A stretch of DNA of 64,000 nt from Candidatus Blautia faecigallinarum (GCA_019116385.1 DXBU01000091.1:1-64000), one strand, 5' to 3'. Counted from the first letter of the stretch, positions 1 through 10,595 are shown. Translations and numbers: made by a program. Notes: a model not told the origin generated them from the letters alone.

Positions 1-273
1 AGATACTATGAAGTTTCCAATAAACTGGAAATTGCAGCGCTGGAAAAGGATGCAGACACGGTTTTGGCTGTAATGAAGGAGATGCTTGCCAGCCTCGACC
101 AAATCGGAAACTTCAGAAAAGCATCTTTATATGAACATCTTGATTTCAAAGAAACAAGCGATGAATTTTTAACAGAACTAAGGGAAAATCTGCTGAAATG
201 TTTCCGAGACGAGGAAAGCTTCGGATTTTTAAAAAACGACAAAAGATGGCAGGAATTGATAGAACAACAATAA
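1..273 (+). CDS. C-terminal part of a protein truncated by the window start
   Basis: Frame 1 is open from base 1 (RYYEVSNKLEIAALEKDADTVLAVMKEM...) to the stop at 273; no start codon is needed inside the window. Confidence 0.6.
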   Translation, partial: RYYEVSNKLEIAALEKDADTVLAVMKEMLASLDQIGNFRKASLYEHLDFKETSDEFLTELRENLLKCFRDEESFGFLKNDKRWQELIEQQ

Positions 274-374
274 CATTCTGTGAAAAGATCCATTCCCGGA
301 CCAGAGAAAATCCAGACTTGAACAGCCGGAAAAATATGCTAGAATGATAGACGGTATTTTTTATTAGGAGCGTT

Positions 375-1511
375 ATGAAAATGAAAAATCTAAAAACCCT
401 TTTACAAAAGGAAACCGTCTTTTGTGTATCTTTTCTATTGGCTGTGCTGTCTGCATTCCTGGTCCGGCCGGATAAAGAATATCTTGCCTATCCGGATTAC
501 AAGACGATCGCGCTTCTGTTTTGCCTGATGGCTATCGTATCAGGACTGCATGCGCTGGGGATCTTTCACATGATAGGACAGTACCTTTTGAAAAAAGCAG
601 GGAGTTTTCGCGGCCTTTCTGCTATTATGGTACTGCTGTGCTTCTTCGGAAGTATGATCATCACAAATGATGTGGCTCTGCTCACCTTTATACCTTTTAC
701 GGTTCTGGTTTTCCGCATGAGCGGAAAGGAGCAGGGAATCTTAAAACTGGTCGTACTGGAAACCATCGCCGCCAATCTGGGCAGTATGGCGACTCCTGTG
801 GGAAATCCTCAAAATCTGTATCTGTATTCCATATCGGGCCTTTCCATGGGAGAATTTGCCTGGGCAGTGCTCCCTTATGCCGGGCTGGCTCTTCTGCTGC
901 TCATGGCGGCAGTTTGGACAGGCAGGAACGAACTGCTTCCGGAAGAGGGAAAAGAAAACGAGACCGCCAATGGCCTGGGATCGGAAACCATAAGGAAAAT
1001 GCTGCCTTTTCTTGCTTTGCTGATCCTATGTCTCCTGGTGGTATTCCGTATCCTTCCATACCTGCCGGTCCTTCTCTGCGTAGCCGTTGTGATTTTTATT
1101 GTAGACCGGAGACTGTTTTTTTCAGTGGATTATTTTTTGCTGCTCACATTTTTCTGCTTCTTTATCTTCATCGGAAATATGAAGCGGATCCCGGAGGTCA
1201 GCAGCCTTCTTGTCTCTGTGGTACAGGGAAGAGAGCTGATCACCGGGATCCTTACAAGCCAGGTGATCAGCAATGTGCCGGCAGCGATCCTGCTGTCGGG
1301 ATTTTCCAAAGATTTTTCCGCGCTGATCACAGGAGTAAATATAGGAGGCCTGGGAACGCTGATCGCTTCCCTGGCAAGTCTGATCTCTTTTAAGTGTTAT
1401 GCACGGGAATACCCCGGGCAGAAGGGGGCTTTTATGAAGGCCTTTACGCTGTGGAATATAGGGTTCCTTTTGATCCTTACGGGGGCTGCCGTTGTGCTTG
1501 ACATCTTCTGA
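375..1511 (+). CDS. SLC13/ArsB-NhaD-type anion permease
   Basis: 378 aa, many TM segments; motifs TNDVALLTFIPF, NLGSMATPVGNPQNLYLY and SNVPAAILLSGF are typical of the ion transporter superfamily. Confidence 0.8.
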   Translation: MKMKNLKTLLQKETVFCVSFLLAVLSAFLVRPDKEYLAYPDYKTIALLFCLMAIVSGLHALGIFHMIGQYLLKKAGSFRGLSAIMVLLCFFGSMIITNDVALLTFIPFTVLVFRMSGKEQGILKLVVLETIAANLGSMATPVGNPQNLYLYSISGLSMGEFAWAVLPYAGLALLLLMAAVWTGRNELLPEEGKENETANGLGSETIRKMLPFLALLILCLLVVFRILPYLPVLLCVAVVIFIVDRRLFFSVDYFLLLTFFCFFIFIGNMKRIPEVSSLLVSVVQGRELITGILTSQVISNVPAAILLSGFSKDFSALITGVNIGGLGTLIASLASLISFKCYAREYPGQKGAFMKAFTLWNIGFLLILTGAAVVLDIF

Positions 1512-1582
1512 CCATATGCTATCATCGTAGTATAAAGGCAAAGGAAGAGAAATCCGACTACACTTAAGGAGGACAGTGACCT

Positions 1583-3568
1583 ATGAAAATTTATGTAAAC
1601 GCAAATGCTTCCCGTGATGGAAACGGTTCGATAGAAATGCCGTTCCGCCATATCAATGATGCAGCCCAGATCGCCCGGCCGGGGGATGAGGTTCTGGTGG
1701 CGCCCGGCGTTTACAGGGAATATGTAAACCCCAGATATGCCGGGACAGAAGAAGCCAGGATCACCTATCGGAGCACAGAGCCTTTGGGGGCGGTGATCAC
1801 CGGGGCAGAAGAGGTGAAGGACTGGAAACATTATCAGGAAAACGTGTGGGTCTGCCGGATCGATAATTCTGTCTTCGGAGGGTACAACCCCTATACCACC
1901 TATGTATATGGGGACTGGTATTTTGCAGGCCGGAGCAGGCACACTGGAGCAGTATATCTTAACGATAAGATGCTGTATGAGGCGGACAGCCTGGATGCCT
2001 GCATCAAAGGAGAAGTTTATGAATGCTCCTGGGAACCGGAAGCATCCGTCTATAAATGGTATGCCCTGCAGGAAGGCAGCGAAACGGTCATTTATGGAAA
2101 TTTCCAGGGGAAAAATCCCAATGAAGAAAAAGTAGAGATCAATGTACGCCGGGAATGCTTTATGCCTTCTGAGACAGGGATCGGTTATATCACAGTCAGC
2201 GGTTTTGCCATCGAAAAGGCAGCTACCACCTGGGCACCGCCCGCCGCATACCAGGACGGCATGATCGGGCCTCACTGGTCCAGAGGATGGATCATCGAGG
2301 ACTGTGAGATCAGCAACAGCAAATGCGCCGGGATCTCCCTGGGGAAATATCTGGATCCGGACAATGACCACTATTTTACCTATAAACATGTAAAAAGCCC
2401 TACACAGATGGAGCGGGATGCTGTCTGCCGGGGACAGTACCATGGCTGGCTGAAGGAAAAGGTGGGCAGCCATATCGTCCGCCGCTGTAATATCCACAAC
2501 TGCGAACAGGGCGGCATCATCGGCCGTATGGGCGGCGTATTCTCTATAATAGAAGATAACCACATCCACCACATCAACAACATGATGGAGCTGGGCGGCG
2601 CCGAGATCGCCGGTATCAAGATGCACGCGGCTATCGATGTGACCTACCGGCGCAATTGCATCCACCACTGTACAATGGGGATCTGGTGCGACTGGGAAGC
2701 ACAGGGCACCCGCATCACCCAGAACCTGTTCCATGACAACCAGCGCCCCGCTTTTGCCAGACAGCTTAAGGGCGGCATGATGAGCCAGGATATTTTCGTG
2801 GAAGTAGGCCACGGCCCGACCCTGATCGACAACAATATCCTTCTTTCAGATGTATCCCTGCGTATGGCCACAGAAGGAGTTGCCATGGTCCATAATCTGA
2901 TCTGCGGAGCGCTGACCTGTGTGGGCGGGGGAACCGGCCCCCGTTATACACCCTACCATATCCCCCACCGCACGGAGGTGATGGGCTTTATGACCATCCT
3001 TCACGGGGACGACCGTTTCTATAATAATATTTTTGTCCAGAAATGGCCGGCGGATCCCTTCACGACCCTGCGTGACAGCTCAGAGGGGACGGATGTGGAG
3101 AACCGCGAAGTGGGCACCCATGTGATGGATGAATATCCCACCTATGAAGAATGGATTGAAATGTTTGATATGGATACGGACACGCCGGATATGATGAAGC
3201 TGGAACCGGCCCACGGACATAAGCTCCCGGTGTGGGCAAAAGGCAATGTTTACTTAAACGGCGCGAAGGCCTGGAAAAAAGAGGCCGACCCGCTGGTGGA
3301 CACAGAACACGAAGTAAAAGTAGAATTGGAAGTCCGGGATGGCCGTCCGGTACTGTCTACCAATATCTATGAATTTTTGGGAGATCATGCTGCAGGTATG
3401 GTAAACAGCGATATCCTGGGTTACGCTTTTGAACCGGAAGAAAGGTTTGAAAATCCGGATGGAACAGACATCACCTTTGACCGGGATTACTTCGGAGGAC
3501 ACCGGGGCGTCCGCGTGCTTCCGGGACCCTTTGCCTCCGGGGACAGCGCGGAAATGCCGCTTTGGTAA
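1583..3568 (+). CDS. Right-handed parallel beta-helix repeat protein (secretion signal not seen)
   Basis: 661 aa; N-terminal DUF1565-like start (IYVNANASRDGNGSIEMPFRHINDAAQIARPGDEVLVAPGVYREYV) and repeated beta-helix strands (IEDCEISNS, VRRCNIHNCEQGGI, IEDNHIHHINN, YRRNCIHHCTMGI). SD AAGGAGG upstream. Confidence 0.8.
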   Translation: MKIYVNANASRDGNGSIEMPFRHINDAAQIARPGDEVLVAPGVYREYVNPRYAGTEEARITYRSTEPLGAVITGAEEVKDWKHYQENVWVCRIDNSVFGGYNPYTTYVYGDWYFAGRSRHTGAVYLNDKMLYEADSLDACIKGEVYECSWEPEASVYKWYALQEGSETVIYGNFQGKNPNEEKVEINVRRECFMPSETGIGYITVSGFAIEKAATTWAPPAAYQDGMIGPHWSRGWIIEDCEISNSKCAGISLGKYLDPDNDHYFTYKHVKSPTQMERDAVCRGQYHGWLKEKVGSHIVRRCNIHNCEQGGIIGRMGGVFSIIEDNHIHHINNMMELGGAEIAGIKMHAAIDVTYRRNCIHHCTMGIWCDWEAQGTRITQNLFHDNQRPAFARQLKGGMMSQDIFVEVGHGPTLIDNNILLSDVSLRMATEGVAMVHNLICGALTCVGGGTGPRYTPYHIPHRTEVMGFMTILHGDDRFYNNIFVQKWPADPFTTLRDSSEGTDVENREVGTHVMDEYPTYEEWIEMFDMDTDTPDMMKLEPAHGHKLPVWAKGNVYLNGAKAWKKEADPLVDTEHEVKVELEVRDGRPVLSTNIYEFLGDHAAGMVNSDILGYAFEPEERFENPDGTDITFDRDYFGGHRGVRVLPGPFASGDSAEMPLW

Positions 3569-3591
3569 AAGATGTATAAAGGAGACCGGAC

Positions 3592-4632
3592 ATGTTAGCA
3601 TATACCTATATTTCAAACGGAAATTTTCAGTTGCTGAATAAACCAAAACCGGAACTTGCAGATGAAAAAGATGCTATCGTAAGAGTGGCGTTGGCCAGCA
3701 TCTGCACCAGTGACCTTCATATCAAACACGGGGCAGTGCCCAGAGCTGTGCCGGGGATCACGGTGGGGCATGAGATGGTGGGCATTGTAGAGCAGGTGGG
3801 AACGGCGGTTTCTAAAGTAAAGCCGGGGGACCGGGTTGCAGTAAACGTGGAGACTTTCTGTGGAGAATGCTTTTTCTGCCGGCACGGATATGTAAATAAC
3901 TGTACGGACCCAAACGGCGGCTGGGCACTGGGCTGCAGGATTGACGGGGGACAGGCGGAGTATGTGCGCGTTCCCTATGCAGACCAGGGCCTGACGGTGA
4001 TCCCGGAAAATGTTTCCTTTGAGCAGGCGCTTTTTGTGGGCGATATTCTTGCTACTGGCTTTTGGGCTGCGCGTATTTCAGAGATTAAAGAAGAAGACAC
4101 GGTGCTGATCCTGGGTGCAGGTCCCACAGGGATCTGCACGCTGCTTTGCGTAAGACTTAAGAATCCTGCAAAGATCATAGTGTGTGAAAAGGACAAAGAG
4201 CGGCTGGAATTTGTAAAAGAACATTACCCGGATGTAACCGCTGTAAGCCCGGACGAATTGGAGAAGACAGTAGAAGCGGTATGCCCCCGCGGCGGGGCAG
4301 ACGTTGTGCTTGAGGTGGCCGGAGCAAAGGATACATTTCAGATGGCATGGAAGTATGCAAGACCCAATGCAGTAGTTACCGTGGTAGCTTTGTATGAGGA
4401 AGACCAGACATTGCCCCTTCCGGAAATGTATGGAAAAAATCTTACCTTTAAAACGGGAGGAGTAGACGGCTGCGATTGCGGCGAAATCCTTCGTCTGATC
4501 GCAGATGGAAGAATCGACACCACCCCGTTGATCACGCATGTGTATCCCCTGGAAAAGATTTCCCAGGCATATGAGTTGTTTGAGAAAAGGGAAGATAAGG
4601 TGATCAAAACTGCGATCCGGTGTATGGAATGA
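3592..4632 (+). CDS. Zinc-dependent medium-chain alcohol dehydrogenase
   Basis: GHEMVGIVEQVG, structural Zn CGECFFCRHGYVNNC, Rossmann VLILGAGPTGI. Confidence 0.9.
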   Translation: MLAYTYISNGNFQLLNKPKPELADEKDAIVRVALASICTSDLHIKHGAVPRAVPGITVGHEMVGIVEQVGTAVSKVKPGDRVAVNVETFCGECFFCRHGYVNNCTDPNGGWALGCRIDGGQAEYVRVPYADQGLTVIPENVSFEQALFVGDILATGFWAARISEIKEEDTVLILGAGPTGICTLLCVRLKNPAKIIVCEKDKERLEFVKEHYPDVTAVSPDELEKTVEAVCPRGGADVVLEVAGAKDTFQMAWKYARPNAVVTVVALYEEDQTLPLPEMYGKNLTFKTGGVDGCDCGEILRLIADGRIDTTPLITHVYPLEKISQAYELFEKREDKVIKTAIRCME

Positions 4633-4639
4633 AAACGAT

Positions 4640-6925
4640 ATGGCAGAGGTAATGGGAAAATTCAACATCTTAAAAAATTATTTTGGCTACGATCAGTTTC
4701 GCCCCGGGCAGGAATTTTTGATTGATTCGATTTTGGAAGGCCGGGATGTTCTTGGCATCATGCCTACCGGGGCGGGAAAATCTTTGTGTTATCAGGTCCC
4801 GGCTCTTATGCTGCCCGGGATTACTTTGGTTGTTTCCCCTTTGATCTCGTTGATGAAGGATCAGGTACAGGCATTGAACCAAGCTGGCGTCCATGCTGCC
4901 TATATTAATAGTTCTCTGACAGAAACACAGATCCGAAAGGCTCTGCGGTTGGCACGGGAGGGGCAGTACAAGATCATATATGTGGCTCCGGAGCGTCTGG
5001 AAACCTACGAATTTGTACAGTTTGCCCAGAATGTAGAAATCTCGATGCTGACTGTAGATGAGTCACATTGTATCTCCCAGTGGGGCCAGGACTTCCGACC
5101 AAGTTATCTGAAGATCCTTCAGTTCCTTCAGGTATTGCCCCGCCGGCCTGTGATCGGTGCATTCACTGCTACTGCCACAGAAAATGTCAGGGAAGACATT
5201 ATCTGTGTGCTGGGACTTAAGGATCCCCAAGTACTGGTTACGGGTTTTGACCGGAAGAATCTGTTTTTTTCCGTGGAACATACGAGGAAAAAAGAGGACT
5301 ATATATTTCGCTATATAAAAGACCATGAGAACGACAGCGGTATCATTTATTGCGCCACTAGAAAAAATGTGGATAAATTGTATCATCGCTTTGCAGAGGA
5401 AGGGATTCCCGTTTCCCGGTATCATGCGGGGATGTCCAACGAAGAACGCAGGAAGAATCAGGAGGACTTTATCTATGACCGCCTTCCGGTGATGGTGGCG
5501 ACCAATGCCTTCGGCATGGGGATTGACAAGTCTAATGTGCGCTATGTGATTCACTACAATATGCCCCAGAGTATGGAAAATTATTATCAGGAGGCCGGGA
5601 GGGCGGGACGTGACGGAGAACCGGCAGAATGCATCCTGCTTTATTCTCCCCAGGATGTGATGATCAACCGTTTCCTCTTGGAAAGTAAAGAGCAGAACAG
5701 CGAGTTTACCAGAGAAGAACTGGATACGATCCTGGAGCGGGATGAGGAACGGCTGCGCAGCATGACCTATTATTGTATGACTACGGAATGCCTTCGGGGA
5801 TATATTTTAAGGTATTTCGGAGAAGCGGGAGTCGCGGAATGCGGAAATTGCGCAAACTGCCTGGCAGAAATGAAAACGGCAGACATGACAGAACAGGCGA
5901 AAAAGATCCTTGCCTGTATTCGTGAAACCGGCCAGAGGTATGGGATTAATGTGATCGCCGGAACATTGGCGGGAAACGACCGGGCAAAGCTCAGAGAGTA
6001 TAAAATGGCTGGTTATGATTCCTTTGGAAGCCTTAAGGAAATGAGCGAGCCGGAAATCAAAGGGCTCATCGGTCAAATGGAGATGGACGGCCTTTTGCGG
6101 GTGACAAAGGACAAGTATGCTCTTTTAAAATTAACAGGCCAATGCCGTGAAGTTCTGGATGGGACACATATAGTGACGATAAAGCGGAGGAAAGAAGAGA
6201 AAGAAAAACAGAGCACCTCATCTTCCAGGAAGGCGAGAAGATCGGACATTTTAAATGGAAGAGGACTGGAACTTTTTGACCGGCTGCGCATCTTACGGAC
6301 GCAGCTTGCCCGGGAAGCGGGAATGCCGCCATATATTATTTTTTCGGATAAAACGTTGGTGGATATGTGCGTGAAGGTACCTTTGGGAAAGGAGGAAATG
6401 CTGGAGGTGTCCGGCGTGGGGCAGAATAAATTCCAGCGTTATGGAGAGATATTTATAAAAGAAATTCGAGATTTTACCCAGGGAAAGCGCGAAAAGATGT
6501 ATTTTGGAGAACGGGAGGAGGCGGAAAAAGAGTCTGGTTTTTCGGCACAGAGAAAGGGAGAAAAGCCAGTAGCAAAAAAGGCGGATTTTTATCTGACCAG
6601 GGAACAGACGGAACAGATTGCCTATGGAGAGCCCTGTCTTGCCACAGAACTGGCAGAGAAAATGAACGAACTCCGTGACAAAAATACAGTAAAGAAAACT
6701 TCCGGAGCAGAAATCTTCAGGAGAATTCTGGCGAAGGGGTATGCCAAAGAGGAGCGGATATATGGGAGGATGGTGCGCTCTGTAACAGAAGAAGGAGCAA
6801 ACTTTGGACTGATCCTGGGTATCCGTAAGAGCAAAAAAGGGACGGAGTATGAGGACATATTTTATAGTGAGAAAGCACAGAGGGAGATTGTGTCCTGGTT
6901 TATCCGGAATGAGAATGAGATTTAG
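4640..6925 (+). CDS. recQ: ATP-dependent DNA helicase RecQ
   Basis: GYDQFRPGQEFLIDSILEGRDVLGIMPTGAGKSLCYQVPAL, DESHCISQWGQDFRPSY, QEAGRAGRDG, RQC cysteines (CLRGYILRYFGE..CGNCANC), HRDC-like C-terminus. Confidence 0.95.
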   Translation: MAEVMGKFNILKNYFGYDQFRPGQEFLIDSILEGRDVLGIMPTGAGKSLCYQVPALMLPGITLVVSPLISLMKDQVQALNQAGVHAAYINSSLTETQIRKALRLAREGQYKIIYVAPERLETYEFVQFAQNVEISMLTVDESHCISQWGQDFRPSYLKILQFLQVLPRRPVIGAFTATATENVREDIICVLGLKDPQVLVTGFDRKNLFFSVEHTRKKEDYIFRYIKDHENDSGIIYCATRKNVDKLYHRFAEEGIPVSRYHAGMSNEERRKNQEDFIYDRLPVMVATNAFGMGIDKSNVRYVIHYNMPQSMENYYQEAGRAGRDGEPAECILLYSPQDVMINRFLLESKEQNSEFTREELDTILERDEERLRSMTYYCMTTECLRGYILRYFGEAGVAECGNCANCLAEMKTADMTEQAKKILACIRETGQRYGINVIAGTLAGNDRAKLREYKMAGYDSFGSLKEMSEPEIKGLIGQMEMDGLLRVTKDKYALLKLTGQCREVLDGTHIVTIKRRKEEKEKQSTSSSRKARRSDILNGRGLELFDRLRILRTQLAREAGMPPYIIFSDKTLVDMCVKVPLGKEEMLEVSGVGQNKFQRYGEIFIKEIRDFTQGKREKMYFGEREEAEKESGFSAQRKGEKPVAKKADFYLTREQTEQIAYGEPCLATELAEKMNELRDKNTVKKTSGAEIFRRILAKGYAKEERIYGRMVRSVTEEGANFGLILGIRKSKKGTEYEDIFYSEKAQREIVSWFIRNENEI

Positions 6926-7005
6926 TGAGACTGCCCCTTGGTATTTTTGGGCAATAGGATTATAATAGCAATGGAATTAACAAACAGACCAAGGGAGGAA
7001 TCATT

Positions 7006-8361
7006 GTGAAACGTTCCATAGACAGAACCGCCGTATTTGAGACGGTGCCGGTTCCCCAGGCGGTGCGGATGCAGATCATCCCGGCTATCGCCAGCCAGAT
7101 GATCGCTCTGATCTATAATCTGGCGGACACCTATTTTGTGGGGATGCTGAACGAACCTCATCAGACGGCGGCGATCACGGTGGCCTATTCATCTTTTGTA
7201 ATGCTTACGGCGATCTCCAACCTTTTTGGCGTGGGCGGCGCCAGCGCCCTTTCCAGAGCGTTGGGCAGAAAAGATATCCAGGCGGCAAAAAGGATTTCCG
7301 CGGTTTCTTTCTGGGGAGGATTAAGCTGCGCGGTTCTTTTTTCTTTGCTATTTTTGGCCTTTGCCCGTCCGGTGCTTGTCCTGTGCGGAGCTACGCCGGA
7401 GATCTATGAGGTCGCTTTCGGATATGCTTTATGGGTAGTGGTGATCGGCGGACCGGGAACGATCCTGAATACCCTCCTTGCAAACCTGGTCCGGGCAGAA
7501 GGAAGCGCGGGTACAGCGGCAGCAGGGGTATCCATGGGAGGGATTTTAAATATCATACTGGACCCATTTTTCGTTTTGCCTCAGTTTCTGGGAATGGGAG
7601 CCGTGGGAGCCGGGATCGCCACAGCCCTTTCCAATATGGCGGCAACGGTGTTTTTCCTCCTTTACATATTTTTGAAACGGGAAAAAAGTGTAGTAAATAT
7701 CAATCCTGTGAGGCTGCGGTATACGGCGGCTCATATAGGGGAAATACTTTCCATAGGATTTCCATCGGCGATCCAGTATGCCCTTACCGTTGTGGCGATA
7801 GCGGCTCAGTCCCGGTTTGTGTCTTTGTATACCACGGAGGCGGTGGCTGCGCTGGGGATCGTGAAAAAGCTGGATCAGCTCCCCCTTTATTTTTCCATCG
7901 GTACAGCCAACGGGCTTTTGCCTCTTCTGGCATATAATCATTCTGCCGGAAACCAGAAGCGAAGAAGAGAGATTTTCAGGCTGGGATGCACGATCTCTTT
8001 GGCCTTTGCCCTGTTCTGCCTGGTGATCTATGAGCTGTTTGCTCCCGGTCTTGCAGGATTGTTTATCGAGGATCCGGAAACGATCGATTACGGGGCAAGA
8101 TTCCTTCGGCAGATGGTAACGGCAATGCCTATGATGTCGGTATGTTATCCGATGATCATCCAGTTCCAGGCCATGGGAAAGTTCAAGGAATCCCTGGTGT
8201 GTTCCATACTCCGCAAAGGCGTTCTGGATATTCCCCTGCTGTTTTTTATGAACCGTTTCTGGGGGCTGTTTGGATGCATGTGGGTGCAGCCCATCGTAGA
8301 CAGCCTTTCTCTGATCGTGGCGGTCATATTCTACAGGAGGATACAGAAAAGGGAAGGATGA
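7006..8361 (+). CDS. MATE family efflux transporter
   Basis: 451 aa; IPAIASQMIALIYNLADTYFVGML, 12 TM-like segments, GTG start. Confidence 0.9.
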   Translation: MKRSIDRTAVFETVPVPQAVRMQIIPAIASQMIALIYNLADTYFVGMLNEPHQTAAITVAYSSFVMLTAISNLFGVGGASALSRALGRKDIQAAKRISAVSFWGGLSCAVLFSLLFLAFARPVLVLCGATPEIYEVAFGYALWVVVIGGPGTILNTLLANLVRAEGSAGTAAAGVSMGGILNIILDPFFVLPQFLGMGAVGAGIATALSNMAATVFFLLYIFLKREKSVVNINPVRLRYTAAHIGEILSIGFPSAIQYALTVVAIAAQSRFVSLYTTEAVAALGIVKKLDQLPLYFSIGTANGLLPLLAYNHSAGNQKRRREIFRLGCTISLAFALFCLVIYELFAPGLAGLFIEDPETIDYGARFLRQMVTAMPMMSVCYPMIIQFQAMGKFKESLVCSILRKGVLDIPLLFFMNRFWGLFGCMWVQPIVDSLSLIVAVIFYRRIQKREG

Positions 8362-8457
8362 ACTAAGGACAGAAAAATCTTCCTGCAGAAAAGCAGCAGC
8401 GGGAAAGTGTGTTGATATAAAGAAATAAAGAATGGATAAAAAGCAAGAGGGTAAGTA

Positions 8458-8880
8458 ATGGGAAAGATCAAGATCATAAAGAAAAACGATGAATACAATT
8501 CAGAATACAGCGTGGGCGATGTATTTGAGGTTTCCGGAACCTGGTACGGCGGCGTGCATATCCTGGGGAAAACAGGCGTGCCGGTCTCCCTTGATAAAGA
8601 CGAGTACGTGGAACTGGAAAATGGATCCCACGGGAGGCCGGGCGATCCTTCCGGACAGGAAGATATCCTGGAGAAAAAGCGCCTGGAGTCCTTTGAAAAG
8701 ATGCTTGCGGCGGTAGAAAAGGAATATCAGGATATCCAGGGGAAAATGGAGGACCTTAAGGCCAAAGGCAGGGTAAAATCTGCCACCTACCAGCAGCTTA
8801 TGGGACGGAAGATGATGTTTCAGAATATGCTTTCCCTGTATGACCTGTATGATCTTCGGGAGAAGGGCCGGGAGGACTGA
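8458..8880 (+). CDS. Hypothetical protein with C-terminal coiled coil
   Basis: 140 aa, ATG start, compact position between two MATE loci. Confidence 0.6.
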   Translation: MGKIKIIKKNDEYNSEYSVGDVFEVSGTWYGGVHILGKTGVPVSLDKDEYVELENGSHGRPGDPSGQEDILEKKRLESFEKMLAAVEKEYQDIQGKMEDLKAKGRVKSATYQQLMGRKMMFQNMLSLYDLYDLREKGRED

Positions 8881-8895
8881 AAAGGGAGGAACAAT

Positions 8896-10042
8896 ATGAA
8901 CAGCCAGAAGAAAGCGGTATCCGCAGGCGATAAGGAGGAAGTATTTGAAAGGCTTTCCGTTCCCTCGGCCCTGCGGGTGATGATCGTTCCGGCGGTGGCA
9001 AGTCAGTTGATCGTGCTGATCTATAATATGGCGGATACCTTTTATGCGGCCGGTCCTGACCCTTTTAGGCGCCGGGGAGAATACCTACGACTTCGCCAGG
9101 CAGTATGCTTTATGTGTGATCGTTTTCGGCGGGATCCCCACGGTGCTGTCCAATGTGCTTTCCAATCTGATCCGAAGCATTGGACGCTCCAAAGAGGCGG
9201 GAACCGGGATCATACTGGGCGGGCTTTTGAACATAGCCCTGGATCCTCTTTTTATGTTTGTACTTCTTCCCACGGGATATGAAGTGCTGGGAGCGGGTAT
9301 CGCCACTGCGCTGTCCAACTGTATTGCCTGCCTGTACTTTGTCGCTGTCCTGGTGAAAATGGGTAAAAATTCTGTGATCACGTTCGGGATGAAGGAGGGA
9401 AGGCCGCAGAGGGAAAATATGACTGCGGTATTTGCGGTGGGAGTCCCTTCTGCAATAGCTACGCTTTTGTTTGATCTGGACTATGTGATCATAGATAAGC
9501 TCATGGTCTCTTACCACGACCTTGCGCTGGCTGCCATCGGCATTGTACTGAAAGTAGAGCGCTTCCCTCTGAACGTGGGGATCGGGATCTGCCAGGGGAT
9601 GATGCCCCTTGTGGCCTATAGCTATGCGGCAGGAAACAGAAAAAGGATGGAAGACACCGTCCGTCTTTCCAGAGGACTGGGACTTCTTATCGCCCTGATC
9701 AGCATCGTGCTGTATGAATTGTTCACTGCTCAGTTTATCCGTATTTTTATATCCGATGCCCAGACCATCCATATGGCGTCCAACTTTCTGAGGATCCGTG
9801 TGCTGGCAACGCCATTGATGTTTCTGAGCTTTTTTACCGTCTATCTGTTTCAGGCTTTCGGCAAAGGCCGGATCGCGCTGTTCCTTGGCGTGGCCAGATG
9901 GCTGGTGTTCAATATTCCCATGCTGTTTTTGCTGAACCGCCTTGTAGGTATGTACGGTATCGTCTGGTCCCAGGCAGCGGCAGACATCCTGACGGTGATC
10001 TTGTCGTTTTACGTGTACTGGAAGTATGGACCTAGGGAGTAA
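8896..10042 (+). pseudogene. Decayed MATE efflux transporter (internal deletion plus frameshift)
   Basis: N-terminus ...VMIVPAVASQLIVLIYNMADTFYA ends in an out-of-frame tail; the remainder resumes in another frame as MRPVLTLLGAGENTYDFARQYAL.... Compared with the intact paralogue at 7006-8361, ~76 codons are missing at about 9040-9046. Confidence 0.85.
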
Positions 10043-10560
10043 GCTTGTCTATAAGAACTGTTGACGTGTTAAAGGGAAGATGAAACCGTTCTTTTTTCAA
10101 TATAGCGCGGGGGCGTTGGTTTATCTCATAATTATGAATTTCCTGTTTAAATGCTGAACAGCAGAGATAATCATTGTCAGAAGCAACATTTCTATTTGGT
10201 TGTGGTTGGATAATGAAAAGAAAACTTACGATATCTGTGTGGCTGGAAATTAAGAAGTCTGCTTTGATTTGGGTATAGAACGGATACATATAAGGAAAAA
10301 AAGAAAACAACATGAAGTCTGAATCCAGGGTTCTCTTAAGTCTTACCAGAGCTTCTAATCGAGGAAGTGAAAGGTCTTTAAGATACTGAAAACCAGCAAG
10401 ATGAGGAAAATCCTCCGGAGAGAAAGAAAGATTAATGTGATATAGTTTCTTTTTATAACCGTATGTAATTTTGTACTTGTATTCAGTCATCTCATTCCAA
10501 ACGGACGCTGCCTGATACAAGATATCCTCTGGAGATATGCAGATATGCCTCCCCTCCTTT
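10032..10560 (-). CDS. PBECR4-like (phage-barnase-EndoU-colicin/RelE-like nuclease family) protein
   Basis: Core YKYKITYGYKKKLYHINLSFSPEDFPHLAGFQYLKDL...SFLFII...CCSAFKQEIHNYEINQRPRAILKKE resembles PBECR4 domain proteins. ORF track opens at 10679, but the SD (AAAGGAGGGG, 10560-10551 on minus) implies a start near 10544-10518 without an ATG. Start uncertain. Confidence 0.6.
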
Positions 10561-10595
10561 CGAAAAAACACTAGGCCTTGCATTGCAAGACCTAG
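10561..10595 (-). terminator. Intrinsic terminator inside the PBECR4 leader
   Basis: 12-nt arms with a G-U wobble on the minus strand (an A-C mismatch on plus) followed by TGTTTTTT on minus. Confidence 0.65.

Noticed and set aside
1397-2812. 471-aa minus-strand ORF opposite the beta-helix gene
   Set aside because: Antisense shadow of a well-supported plus-strand gene; no recognisable domain, low-complexity His/Ala/Asp composition, no SD.
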